Assembly (NCBI RefSeq): GCF_012273015.1
Contig: NZ_CP050954.1
Location: 3,326,001 to 3,390,000, forward strand
Reading direction: 5' to 3'
Length of the DNA stretch: 64,000 bases
DNA from: Hymenobacter sp. BT18
Lineage (GTDB): Bacteria; Bacteroidota; Bacteroidia; Cytophagales; Hymenobacteraceae
Shown: piece after piece, positions 7,051-15,092 of the stretch
Layout: the number at the start of each line of letters is the position of its first letter
How positions within the stretch are numbered: position 1 is the first letter of the stretch
Made by a program: the position numbers and the translations under genes
The notes under the pieces: generated by a model
Told to the model about the DNA's origin: nothing
Database searches by the model: none
Seen by the model: the letters and a program-made list of their open reading frames with translations, nothing else

Positions 7051-9375
7051 TTATAGATATTTGAATCGCCCACTAAAGGACTTTGAGGCGTCTGACACAC
7101 CCAACGAGTTGTCTATTTCCATCTGCATTGCTCTCTTGCGGAGCGCGTCAATATCTACTGCCTCCCGTTCGCCGATTTGGAGGCGGGCTGGGCCGTGGGC
7201 GGCTATCTGGGCAGTGTTGCCTGCGGTGGCCCCGGTGTTTGTGGCAGTGGCCCGGGCATAGGCCAGAAGCTCTTCCAGCTCTACTACTCGTACCGCTACC
7301 GTACCAGGTGGCAGGCTGGAAGGCGTGCCCACAATTCCGCCGTTGGCATACATGCCGCTTGGCGGGGAAAGCACACGCATCTGGCCGGCCTTATTCATGC
7401 GCTCCAGCTCGGGCAGAAAGGCCCGGGTAGCCCACTTGTTGACAACATATTCCCCGCCTTCCATTTCTCCCAGGTGCGCCCCGGACTTGTGCCACATCTG
7501 AATTCCGCCCGCCTCGTGACTAGGGCCGCTAATAAGCCCTACCTGCCCACCGTTGCGGAAAGTCTTAGCCAGGCCCCGGGCGCTGGCCACCACCCCCACC
7601 ACCGCGGCCAGCGCGGTTATCATGGCCGGAATGTTGGCCGGAAAGGGAAGGGCAGATGCTGAGCTAACAGCTTTCACCCCCGCTTCCACGGCCGCCGCAC
7701 CGGCCAACGCCAGGGAAACCTGCTGGCTGACCTTCATTAGCTTTTGCCGCTCACGTTCTGCCTTGGCTTGCTCGGCGGCGGCCTGGGCTTTTTCGGCGGC
7801 CAGCTTCTGTTCGGCCTTGCGCTCCGACTCAATCCGCTTTAACAGAAAGTCGCGCCGGGCCCCGGAAGCGGTGGCCAGCTTGGCTTCGTCGGCTTCGCGC
7901 CGGGCGCGGGCCTCACTGAGCCGTTGGTCTGCCTGATCAAAGCGGGCCTGGGCTACTTCTAGGGCTGCATCAGCATCAGCGGTGGCAGACTCCAGTAGCA
8001 CATTGGAAATGCTGCCTACCGTTTCGGCCAACGCTGTGAAGGTGTCACTGATAAGCGTTTTTACCTTTTCCAGATCCTCCGGCTTCACCCCGAAGAGGCC
8101 AACCATGATCTTGTCGGTAATGCTGGGCAGCTTCTCATCAACAACGTCCTCGGCTTCAATCAGCACGCCCTCCACCGCTTCCGGCAGCGCGGCCCCCGCC
8201 CGCCGAATGTTGAAGGCATTAGCATAGCCATTTGCCACGGCGTCAGCTAGCTCTTTCTGCCGAGTGCGCACGACCTCAATCGTCTCCAGCTGCTGGCCGC
8301 CGAGGTCGGTAAGCTCCTGCTGGTGGGCGGCAAAGTTCTCCTGCTGTTTCTTTTCGTTGGCGGCCTTCCGCTCGTCTGCTACTTTCTTGTAGTGCTGGGC
8401 ATCCAGCACCCGGATTTCGGAGAGCTTATCAGCATGCGCTTTTTTCTCTTCGTCGGAATTCTGCTCTATCAGCTTCAGCTCCTGCTGCAGCGTTTTACGC
8501 TTCAGAGCGTAGGTATCCCGGCCGGCGGCCTCCTGCTCAGCTATCAGCCGTTTGTTGCTATCAATCGTGAGCCGTAGCAGCTTATCGGCGGCTTCCTTGG
8601 CGGTTGCCTCAACTGACTCCTGATAGCCCACTGCGTAGGCCTTTCCGATTACGGCGCCCACCGTGCGGGCTTTCTTAACCGCTCCGGAAAAGTCACCACT
8701 TACAGCCAGGTCAATCACCTGAGAAATGGTTTTGACGCCGCCGATAATGGCATCCAATGTGCCACTGGCCACGGCCTTTACCTTATCAAACAACTGCGGC
8801 AGGCCACTGACTGAGGCTTTCACCTTGTCAAAGTTGGCAATGAGTAGCCCCACGCCCACAATTAGCAGCCCAATGCCCGTAGCAGCCAGGGCTACCCGCG
8901 CAGCCCGGCCCGCTGAAGTAGCCGCTTGCCCGCCGAATAGGTAGGCTTTAGCCAGCTGCAGCTGATTTTTGACGCCGGCTATGGTTTCGCCGTTCAGGCC
9001 CCGCTGGATAGCTTCGAAGCTGCTGGTAATGGCCAGGACCTCCTGTAGCTTCTGCTCATAGTTTGAAATGTCAGCTAGGCCCAGGTTTTTGCTGGCTATG
9101 GCTATTACCCCAAAGCTACCGACTACCCCGTCTGCGAAGTCGGCAAACACGGCCCCCCGATTTTTGAGCTGCAGCCCGTCAATCGAGTCCTCGATTTCGA
9201 CAATGGCAGCCTTGGCGCGCCCCAACGAAAACAGGGCGGCCTCGGCTTCTCTGGTGCCCGAAACGGTTTTATCCAGCTCGGCTTCCAACCGCTTCACTTC
9301 ATCCCGTATCTGGCCCACTGAGGCAACCGCCTGCTGGCCGTTTACCTCTATCGTGTACTTCTTAACGAGGGCCAT
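7051..9375 (-). CDS. Phage tail tape-measure-like protein
   Basis: 774 aa. The N-terminal 200 residues are predicted helical coiled coil after KYTIEVNGQQAVASVGQI, the usual opening of Bacteroidota tape-measure proteins. Two hydrophobic stretches follow (around LAATGIGLLIVGVGLLIANF and near LPFPANIPAMITALAAVVGV). A long Ala/Glu/Arg-rich coiled coil lies between them (about 430-560). The C-terminal part has the family hallmark GLISGPSHEAGG with GEMEGGEYVVNK. Tape-measure proteins set tail length and pass through the tail on injection. The gene overlaps the upstream gene by 14 bp. It is the longest protein of the island after the helicase, and no other tail structural gene is recognisable. Confidence 0.82.
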   Translation of the reverse strand: MALVKKYTIEVNGQQAVASVGQIRDEVKRLEAELDKTVSGTREAEAALFSLGRAKAAIVEIEDSIDGLQLKNRGAVFADFADGVVGSFGVIAIASKNLGLADISNYEQKLQEVLAITSSFEAIQRGLNGETIAGVKNQLQLAKAYLFGGQAATSAGRAARVALAATGIGLLIVGVGLLIANFDKVKASVSGLPQLFDKVKAVASGTLDAIIGGVKTISQVIDLAVSGDFSGAVKKARTVGAVIGKAYAVGYQESVEATAKEAADKLLRLTIDSNKRLIAEQEAAGRDTYALKRKTLQQELKLIEQNSDEEKKAHADKLSEIRVLDAQHYKKVADERKAANEKKQQENFAAHQQELTDLGGQQLETIEVVRTRQKELADAVANGYANAFNIRRAGAALPEAVEGVLIEAEDVVDEKLPSITDKIMVGLFGVKPEDLEKVKTLISDTFTALAETVGSISNVLLESATADADAALEVAQARFDQADQRLSEARARREADEAKLATASGARRDFLLKRIESERKAEQKLAAEKAQAAAEQAKAERERQKLMKVSQQVSLALAGAAAVEAGVKAVSSASALPFPANIPAMITALAAVVGVVASARGLAKTFRNGGQVGLISGPSHEAGGIQMWHKSGAHLGEMEGGEYVVNKWATRAFLPELERMNKAGQMRVLSPPSGMYANGGIVGTPSSLPPGTVAVRVVELEELLAYARATATNTGATAGNTAQIAAHGPARLQIGEREAVDIDALRKRAMQMEIDNSLGVSDASKSFSGRFKYL

Positions 9376-10114
9376 GATTGCGCTTCTTTTTGGGTGGGGT
9401 GGTGTTGGTGCCGCCGATAACCTTGCGGGCTTTCTGCAGCGCGCGGCGGGTCAGCGCATGGGTAGCTTTCTGGGCCAAGCCTTTCGGCGGCGCACTGAGT
9501 AGCTGCTGCTCCACGGTGTCGACCAAGGCCAGAGCCCGGGCATGCACTTCGTGGTAAGCCTGGGCTGCCACCGCCCCGGGGCCAATGACGTTCACCAGGT
9601 GCACCAGCGCCGGCCAGCCGATGGACATCGGCACCGCGGCCATGGTGGCCGGCGCCTGGGCCAAGTGGTCGAACTGCTCAGGGCCCGGGGCGGGGGTGTA
9701 GAGCATAGCCAGCAGGTGCGGCACCACGGCGGCCATACGCTCCAGCGTTGGCAGGTCAGTGGGCAGGGCGTCGATAGCAATCTGATACTGGTAGACGCTG
9801 AGCTTGCTCAGGTCGCCCACGTGGTGGTAGGTAGTGCCGCCGTACTCAAAAGAAGGGGCGGGCTCTCCGCTGGGCAGCGGGCCCTTGTGCAGGAAGGGGG
9901 CGTTCAGCAGCAGGTTGGCCAGTAGGTCCGGGTCCTCTTCGAAGGCCGCCGGCGGCAGGCCGGTTAGGGTGGCCATAGCGGCGCGCCGGGCCTCGGCGGT
10001 GGGGGCTGTGGCCAGGGCGGTAAAATCGGCCAGCGCTACATCGTCCCAGCAGCCGGGCAAGTAGCCAGTAAGCTGCCCGCCTTCGTCGTCTGTGATGGTA
10101 AGGGTGTGTTTCAT
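9362..10114 (-). CDS. Tail-assembly chaperone-like protein (putative)
   Basis: 250 aa. It immediately precedes the tape-measure gene in the same operon and overlaps it by 14 bp, the position of tail-assembly chaperones in siphophages and myophages. The sequence is acidic and helical in the middle (ALATAPTAEARRAAMATLTG; LERMAAVVPHLLAML) and ends in a very basic tail (PPKKKRNHGPR). Assignment rests mainly on position. The overlap is in the +1 frame relative to this gene, so a simple -1 frameshift would not fuse it to the tape measure. Confidence 0.6.
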   Translation of the reverse strand: MKHTLTITDDEGGQLTGYLPGCWDDVALADFTALATAPTAEARRAAMATLTGLPPAAFEEDPDLLANLLLNAPFLHKGPLPSGEPAPSFEYGGTTYHHVGDLSKLSVYQYQIAIDALPTDLPTLERMAAVVPHLLAMLYTPAPGPEQFDHLAQAPATMAAVPMSIGWPALVHLVNVIGPGAVAAQAYHEVHARALALVDTVEQQLLSAPPKGLAQKATHALTRRALQKARKVIGGTNTTPPKKKRNHGPR

Positions 10115-10220
10115 TGGGTAGGGTCGTTAGGGCGCACCAGCGGGCTCAGATGTACGGTTTTGACAGGTTCTAACCTTCGCCGGCGCGCACGTGTGGACGT
10201 ATGAACTACTATGAAGTGGG

Positions 10221-10919
10221 CTACTTCAGGTTGCCAGGGAAGCCGGCCAACAGGTTCAGCTGCTGCAGCTGCGGAATCAGTTCCTGTATCAGCCGGTGCT
10301 CATGCGGCTCCAGGGCGCCCATGTTGCTTTCGTCGGTGAAGTACCCCGCTATCTGTGGGCCTACCAGGTGTTGCAAGCTGGCATCAGACGCTCGGGTTTT
10401 CCGGTAAATAGTGCGCAGTTGGGTAAGCGGCTTGGCCAGTTCGCGGAAGAACTCCAGCACGTGCTGCTTTCCGGTCCAGTCAATGGCGTTGGCTTCAATC
10501 CACGCGTTGAAGTCGAGGCCATACTGGGAAAGAAGCTGGCCAAGGCTATACCCTTCGCGGGCAAGCATAGCGGGCCGGTTGCCAGTGGTAAGCATCAGCC
10601 CGCTATAGGTTCTTTGCAGGCCTTCAATACGGCGTGGCAACTCGTCGACTATAGCGTAGCCGGTCAGGTCAATGGTATCAGCTATTAGCTTTTGCTGGGC
10701 CTCTTCCGTGCGCAGCATTTCGAAGCGCATCTTCAGGCCCTTGTCAAATGCCAGCAGCTTGGCAAACTGCTGGGCCCGCAGTACGCCGGTTAGCGTGTTG
10801 ATGTCCATTGACAGCGGAAGCTCGTGCTCCTGCAGCAGCGCCCGGTACTCTTCGCACTGTTTGATAAAGCCGTGGGCGGTTTGCTTGGCGGCGGCAACTT
10901 CTCTTTTGGTGAATAACAT
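10221..10919 (-). CDS. Island protein of unknown function
   Basis: 232 aa from the ATG at 10919; the frame is open to 11060 but that extension runs through the repeat array and gives low-complexity residues. Mostly helical and charged, with LRAQQFAKLLAFDKGLKMRF and a Leu-rich segment near the end (LIQELIPQLQQLNLL). No motif I recognise. It lies between the repeat array and the tail-type genes, in the same direction. Confidence 0.65.
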   Translation of the reverse strand: MLFTKREVAAAKQTAHGFIKQCEEYRALLQEHELPLSMDINTLTGVLRAQQFAKLLAFDKGLKMRFEMLRTEEAQQKLIADTIDLTGYAIVDELPRRIEGLQRTYSGLMLTTGNRPAMLAREGYSLGQLLSQYGLDFNAWIEANAIDWTGKQHVLEFFRELAKPLTQLRTIYRKTRASDASLQHLVGPQIAGYFTDESNMGALEPHEHRLIQELIPQLQQLNLLAGFPGNLK

Positions 10920-10945
10920 GGTTTTTTGATTTTGGCAGGCTGCTA

Positions 10946-11034
10946 CACGCGCCCGCGTTGAGGTGTGGAAAAGTGTTGAATTGGGCTTAGGCAGCCCGGC
11001 CCCCGCGCACGTGTAGGGGTGTCGAAAAGTGTCG
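10946..11034 (+). repeat. Two iteron-like doublets with an AAAAG linker
   Basis: TGTGGAAAAGTGTTG (about 10963) and TGTCGAAAAGTGTCG (11020-11034) each hold two TGT half-units exactly 10 bp apart. Both are preceded by a CACG/GCGC-rich block of the type (g)cgcacgtgtaggggTGTC. They are variants of the main array starting at 11096, in which the linker is TTTTG. Confidence 0.7.
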
Positions 11035-11095
11035 CCTTGGCTGGGCTCAGATTCTGACATTTCTCAACATATGTCAGCATGCTGGGCTGTTCAGA

Positions 11096-11479
11096 TGTTA
11101 AGTTTTGTTAAGTGCTAAGAGCCGGCGGGGGCCGGGCTGGGCCGTTAGTGCTCATTGTGGTTTGCTGGCCGCTAGGGCCGTTTTATGTCAGGTTTTGTCA
11201 GGTTCGCCCGCGCCCACGCGTTGGGGTGTCCGATTTTGTCCGGCGGGGGCTCACGCGCACGTGTGGGGGTGTTCACTTTTGTCATCCAGGCGCGCTTCAC
11301 GCGTGCACGTAGGGGTGTCTACTTTTGTCTGATAGGCAGCCTACACGTGCGCGTTGGGGTTGTCAAGTTTTGTCAAGCTGCCCGCCTCGCCCGCCCGCGT
11401 AGTGGTTGTCACCTTTTGTCACCCTAGCCGTGGGGTGTGAAACAGGCCTTAGATTTTGGTGTCAGGTTTTGGCGTCAGG
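11096..11479 (+). repeat. Iteron-like array of 10-bp-spaced GTC doublets
   Basis: At least seven doublets of the form TGTCnnnTTTTGTCnnn start near 11096, 11185, 11227, 11270, 11316, 11361 and 11407; from 11185 on they are 42-46 bp apart. Within a doublet the two GTC units are exactly 10 bp apart, and the bases after them usually match: AAG/AAG, AGG/AGG, CGA/CGG, ACC/ACC. The bases differ between doublets. Most are preceded by a GC-rich block containing CACGCG or CACGTG and GGGGTG. The array ends in a 13-bp tandem (TTTTGGTGTCAGG, TTTTGGCGTCAGG). The region is not coding on either strand. A replication-origin iteron role is inferred. Confidence 0.8.
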
Positions 11480-11521
11480 TAAAAAGGCCGTTTGGAGAAT
11501 CTGGAGCAGGTTTTTAGGGGG

Positions 11522-11669
11522 TGACACCGATTTTTGAAATGGTGTCAATACCTCTTATACTATTCTTGTTTTGTACTTTTCTTTCTTACACGTTTAATAA
11601 GTAGGATAAAATAAAGAATGATATATTGCCTATAGAATAGTTTTGACACCATTTCGCGTTTTGGTGTCA
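11522..11669. other. Candidate replication-origin core: AT-rich segment flanked by two identical-geometry inverted repeats
   Basis: TGACACC-N12-GGTGTCA occurs at 11522-11547 and again at 11644-11669. Between them lie about 96 bp that are strikingly AT-rich for this genome (TAATAAG, ATAAAATAAAGAATGATATA). A third pair with a wider gap is at 11714-11754, overlapping the end of the helicase gene. Protein-binding repeats around an easily melted segment next to a primase/helicase gene are the usual layout of a plasmid or phage origin. No function is proven. Confidence 0.55.
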
Positions 11670-11723
11670 GGCATCAAAAAGGGCCCTGCCAAGCTGCAAA
11701 CGGCCTTTTCAGCTGACACCATT

Positions 11724-14237
11724 TCAGGCCGGCCCCTCAGGCGTTTTGGTGTCAGCCTGCGGAAGCGTGAAGTAGGGCTTCCCCCGATAGTTCTCGCCAA
11801 GGTCCCGGCTGGAGTACTTGTACTTCTCAAATCCTTCGAGCTGCATTTTCTTGCCCAACTGCACTTTGGTCAGGCGCTTATCACCCGTGTGATTCTGGTA
11901 GCGGTCAAAGGCGTCATCAACCCAAATCCGGGCGTAGCCTTTCTCTACTATTTCGGCCAGCAAATCTTCCCTCAGCTCCTGGGCAAACTCATGGAAGCCC
12001 ACCCCCACCGACTGCACCAGCCCGCGGGCCGCTATGCTCTTATTCTTCAGCAGCAGGTGCCGCTTACCGCACGCCATAAAGTGCTGCACCCAGCCCAGCG
12101 CCAGGTTGTCAAAGCGGGTCCATTCGTCGGCGTCCCAGCCCTGATTGAAGAAGCCGCGGCCATTAGCATCATCCCGGGGGGTATAGGCTGCCGAGTAGCG
12201 TTTCGCTAAGGCTATTTCCACCTTCCGGCGCTCTGAGCTGTCGTCGTCGCCCGTAATGATGTCGTTCGAGGCCAGGACGAATTTGGGTGCCTCATCAAAC
12301 GGAATAGTGCGCTGCGCCTGGTACTTCCGGTTGATAGCAAAGCCGTTGGTGATGTCGGCAAACAGCAGGTCAAAGCTGTTTCGCTGCGGCTTCCATTCAT
12401 CCAAAAACAGCACCCGGGCCCCGTCATCCATCAGTGCATAGCGGAACGGGTCCCTAAAATCAAAGCTGGCCGCCCCGATGATGCTCACCTGAGTCATGGC
12501 GCCCACGCCTTTCATTAGCAGCCCCTTGCCTGTGCCGCCGCCGCTTCGGCCCACTTCGCCCGTTTCGTCCATCAGCACCACAGCCCGGGCGTTGGTTTCG
12601 TCTTTGTAGCCGTGCACCAGGTAGCCCAGGGCGCGCTGCAGCTGGTCGAGCCGCTGCGGATCCTGAGCGGTCAGGTGCTCCATGAAAGAGTGAAAGTCAC
12701 AGGCCCGGGCAGTTTCGTCAGACGTCACCTCGAACGGCCGCGGCTTGCGCTGGCTGTCCCAAATTAGCCCGGGCAGTTCTTCATAGGGGCGGGCCACCCG
12801 GCCGGCGGCGGTTACTTCTACCCAGCAGTTCTGGTAGAAGGAATAGTGCACCTCGGGAGTGTCGCGAATGAACTCGCCGGCCAGGTCAGGCAGAAACAGC
12901 AGCCCCTGGGCATCGAAGAGCTGCCGCTGCAGCGTTTCAACCACCTCTTCGAGCTGGGACCGGTAAACCCCGTCGAACTCAAAGGGAAGGTCCTCCAAGT
13001 AGCTTTTGGCGAAGCTCATCATTTCACCAATCCGCGCCCGATATACTACCTGAGCTTCCACCCGCACAAAGGCAAAGCCGCTGGCTGAGCTGGCATCGGG
13101 GAAGCGCCGGAAGCCGCCGGCCGTGGCCAGCCAGCCGCGGAAGCGGTGTTTGCTCAGCTGCAGCTTCAGGGGCTTATCCTTGCCCGGGTCATCTACGCTC
13201 CAGAAGGTAAGCAGCGCCACCTGCCGCGCCTGTTCTTCTTTCACGGCCTCCACTGCCGCCGCCACCTTCTCGGCAGGTAAGCCCTGGGCCGCCGCTGCCC
13301 CGGCCGCAACATCGGCCGCCGGCGCGCCCTTGCGTAGCTGCTGCCGCACTTGGTACTGCAGCGCATCGGGCAGAATCGGCTTGAGCTGCCCGGCTTTCAG
13401 CCCGTCCTCAATCGTGGCATAGGCGGCCTTTAGATTGGCCACCGCCCGGCCGCTGATAGTGCCCCGCAGCTCTTCCCGGGCTTCCTGCTCACTGAGGAAG
13501 CCGCCGCCGATGTAGCCCCCACACACATAGGCCATTTTATTCAGCACGTGGTGCTTCTGACCATCTGGTGCCGTGGCCACTTTCTCGCAGGCCCGCCGCA
13601 GCGCCAACTGCCCGTAGCCTTCACCGCGGCCGCGGGGCTGCCAGTCCGTAGCGGGGCGCGGGGCTACTGGTTCCGGCCGCGGGGCCGGCGCTGCCGACAG
13701 CACCTCATCAAAAACCTCTGACTGCTCATTGATAAATAAGCTCGGGTCATAGCTCACATAGCGGGTCCTGCTTACGTCTTTGCAGGCCGTGTCGATAGTG
13801 AGTGCCAGCGCGTCTTTGTAGTAGCGCTCCAACGCCCGAAAACTATCCTCGTGGTGTGTAGGCGGAATCTTCACCAGCACACAGAGGCCGGCGCCGCTGG
13901 CACTGACAAAACAGGCGTAAGTGTAGCAATCAGCCTCAATACGCTTCCGGTCAATTGCTGGCACCAACCCCGGGTTGGGTGTTGCATCGATGTCCAGCGC
14001 AATCAGCCCGCTGTGCTCTAGCAGCCCCTCCTTACCCCGCCGGCTGAAGGTACCGGAAACAGTAGCCGAGGGCAAGCGCTCTTTTGCCGCCGCCCGCTCT
14101 GCTTTGGTGGTGGTGCCCCTAACGTCACCGACTTGCGCCAACCAGCGCCCCGAACGGATGCCGTTCAAGAACTCGCTAATGGCTATGGCTTGGCTGTCGG
14201 AAGATGACCGCAGCTTTGAGAAATATGAAACGTTCAC
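11724..14237 (-). CDS. Replication protein: BT4734-like/VirE-N domain with SF3-type helicase
   Basis: 837 aa. The first 180 or so residues (SEFLNGIRSGRWLAQVGDVR ... GLIALDID ... SASGAGLCVLVKI) look like the BT4734/VirE-N domain found in Bacteroidota mobile elements, a primase-polymerase-like fold. The C-terminal third has a P-loop (SGGGTGKGLL), a Walker B (RVLFLDEW) and the SF3 motif with FVLASND. This arrangement is known from self-replicating elements that load and unwind their own origin. Its 3' end touches the origin-like repeats. It is the largest gene of the island and begins 69 bp after the preceding small gene. Confidence 0.85.
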   Translation of the reverse strand: MNVSYFSKLRSSSDSQAIAISEFLNGIRSGRWLAQVGDVRGTTTKAERAAAKERLPSATVSGTFSRRGKEGLLEHSGLIALDIDATPNPGLVPAIDRKRIEADCYTYACFVSASGAGLCVLVKIPPTHHEDSFRALERYYKDALALTIDTACKDVSRTRYVSYDPSLFINEQSEVFDEVLSAAPAPRPEPVAPRPATDWQPRGRGEGYGQLALRRACEKVATAPDGQKHHVLNKMAYVCGGYIGGGFLSEQEAREELRGTISGRAVANLKAAYATIEDGLKAGQLKPILPDALQYQVRQQLRKGAPAADVAAGAAAAQGLPAEKVAAAVEAVKEEQARQVALLTFWSVDDPGKDKPLKLQLSKHRFRGWLATAGGFRRFPDASSASGFAFVRVEAQVVYRARIGEMMSFAKSYLEDLPFEFDGVYRSQLEEVVETLQRQLFDAQGLLFLPDLAGEFIRDTPEVHYSFYQNCWVEVTAAGRVARPYEELPGLIWDSQRKPRPFEVTSDETARACDFHSFMEHLTAQDPQRLDQLQRALGYLVHGYKDETNARAVVLMDETGEVGRSGGGTGKGLLMKGVGAMTQVSIIGAASFDFRDPFRYALMDDGARVLFLDEWKPQRNSFDLLFADITNGFAINRKYQAQRTIPFDEAPKFVLASNDIITGDDDSSERRKVEIALAKRYSAAYTPRDDANGRGFFNQGWDADEWTRFDNLALGWVQHFMACGKRHLLLKNKSIAARGLVQSVGVGFHEFAQELREDLLAEIVEKGYARIWVDDAFDRYQNHTGDKRLTKVQLGKKMQLEGFEKYKYSSRDLGENYRGKPYFTLPQADTKTPEGPA

Positions 14238-14306
14238 GTCAGTAGTTGCCAGCTGTGAACCCGCCCGGCGCGTAGCAGCCGGGGGCAGGCCTAGAAAGGA
14301 ATCCGC

Positions 14307-14672
14307 TTATAGTGTGGGCAAAGGCGCCACCGACAGCGGAAAGAAAATGCGGGAAATGCTCCGTTTAAGAAGGCCGATTTCCCCCCGATCAAGGGTCGCA
14401 TCATGTTTGTGCGTGATAACCAGCGGGCCGTCGTTGGCCAAATCATTGCGCTCGATGCACACGGCACACGTTTCGCCAGGATAGTTTTGGAGCAACATGG
14501 CCTTCTCACGCTCGCTGTAGTAAGAGCCCCCCCGTCTGGACTGAGCCAGAAAAACAAAAGCCCCCGGCGGCAGGCGGGAATAGTCAGCACTGTCCACCTC
14601 GGCAACGGTGTAGATCTGACTATTATGAATTACGAGTTGCGTCTTTGACGCCAGCAGGATAGGCTTAGCCAC
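14307..14672 (-). CDS. Island protein of unknown function
   Basis: 121 aa from the GTG at 14672, which overlaps the preceding gene by 8 bp; the ATG further upstream would overlap far more. Beta-rich, with KTQLVIHNSQIYTVAEVD near the start and a CAVCIE pair of cysteines in the middle, which could bind a metal but is a single pair. No family recognised. It lies between an HTH gene and the helicase in one operon. Confidence 0.6.
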   Translation of the reverse strand: MAKPILLASKTQLVIHNSQIYTVAEVDSADYSRLPPGAFVFLAQSRRGGSYYSEREKAMLLQNYPGETCAVCIERNDLANDGPLVITHKHDATLDRGEIGLLKRSISRIFFPLSVAPLPTL

Positions 14673-14982
14673 GGGCGCGCCCCCCCCTCTGACTCCGCTG
14701 CTGAGTCTGCATGCTGGCCAGCACCTCACCTCGGCGGAAGTAAGTACGGCTACCCATTTTCTTGAATGGTAGCTTGCCTTGACGCTTCCAATCGTGGATT
14801 GTGTGCACGCCCACGTCGAATAGTGCCGCAGCCTGTTCGACCGTTAGCAGTTCGTCGGCTTCGGCCGGTGCTGCCGGTGCTGGGCCGATACCTGCCTGCT
14901 GGAGCTCGAAACGGACAATAGCCCGAAACTGCTCTATCAGTTCATCTGCTGAAATTCCAGCGGTTATAATTGAGGGTTGCAT
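14665..14982 (-). CDS. HTH_17/excisionase-family DNA-binding protein
   Basis: 105 aa. The C-terminal half is a MerR-like winged helix: LLTVEQAAALFDVGVHTIHD, then WKRQGKLPFKKMGSRTYF and a wing RRGEV. The N-terminal half is helical (ISADELIEQFRAIVRFELQ). Proteins of this type act as excisionases or as replication and transfer regulators in Bacteroidota elements. The four phased ACCC repeats lie about 70 bp upstream of its start and could be its binding site. Confidence 0.78.
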   Translation of the reverse strand: MQPSIITAGISADELIEQFRAIVRFELQQAGIGPAPAAPAEADELLTVEQAAALFDVGVHTIHDWKRQGKLPFKKMGSRTYFRRGEVLASMQTQQRSQRGGRARG

Positions 14983-15052
14983 TATTCCTTTGGCCCCTCT
15001 TTAGTGAGGAGCTAAGGCGAAGTAGTGCAACTAATATGGGTCAAAATGAGCC

Positions 15053-15092
15053 GACCCAAGTAAACCCAAACAAACCCGAAAAAACCCTATAG
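15053..15092 (+). repeat. Four ACCC units at exactly 10-bp spacing
   Basis: ACCC begins at 15054, 15064, 15074 and 15084, in a background of A-runs (consensus aACCCaAana), so the units lie on one face of the helix. TGGGTC at 15037-15042 faces GACCCA at 15053-15058 as an inverted partner. The repeats lie at the 3' end of the upstream gene (stop at 15087) and before the HTH gene at 14982. Confidence 0.7.

Noticed and set aside
9340..9400. A -1 programmed frameshift joining the chaperone-like gene to the tape measure
   Set aside because: CAAAAAG is a weak slippery site, and the tape-measure frame is +1, not -1, relative to the upstream gene. A plain 14-bp overlap explains it.
11105..11427. Open frames through the repeat array that could look like a repetitive protein
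   Set aside because: They arise from the periodic TTTTGTC units and GC-rich blocks in several overlapping frames, with no good start or family; the region is better explained as DNA-level repeats.
10946..11479. A CRISPR array
   Set aside because: The units are short paired GTC motifs with similar GC-rich blocks between, not long identical repeats with unique spacers, and no cas gene is present.
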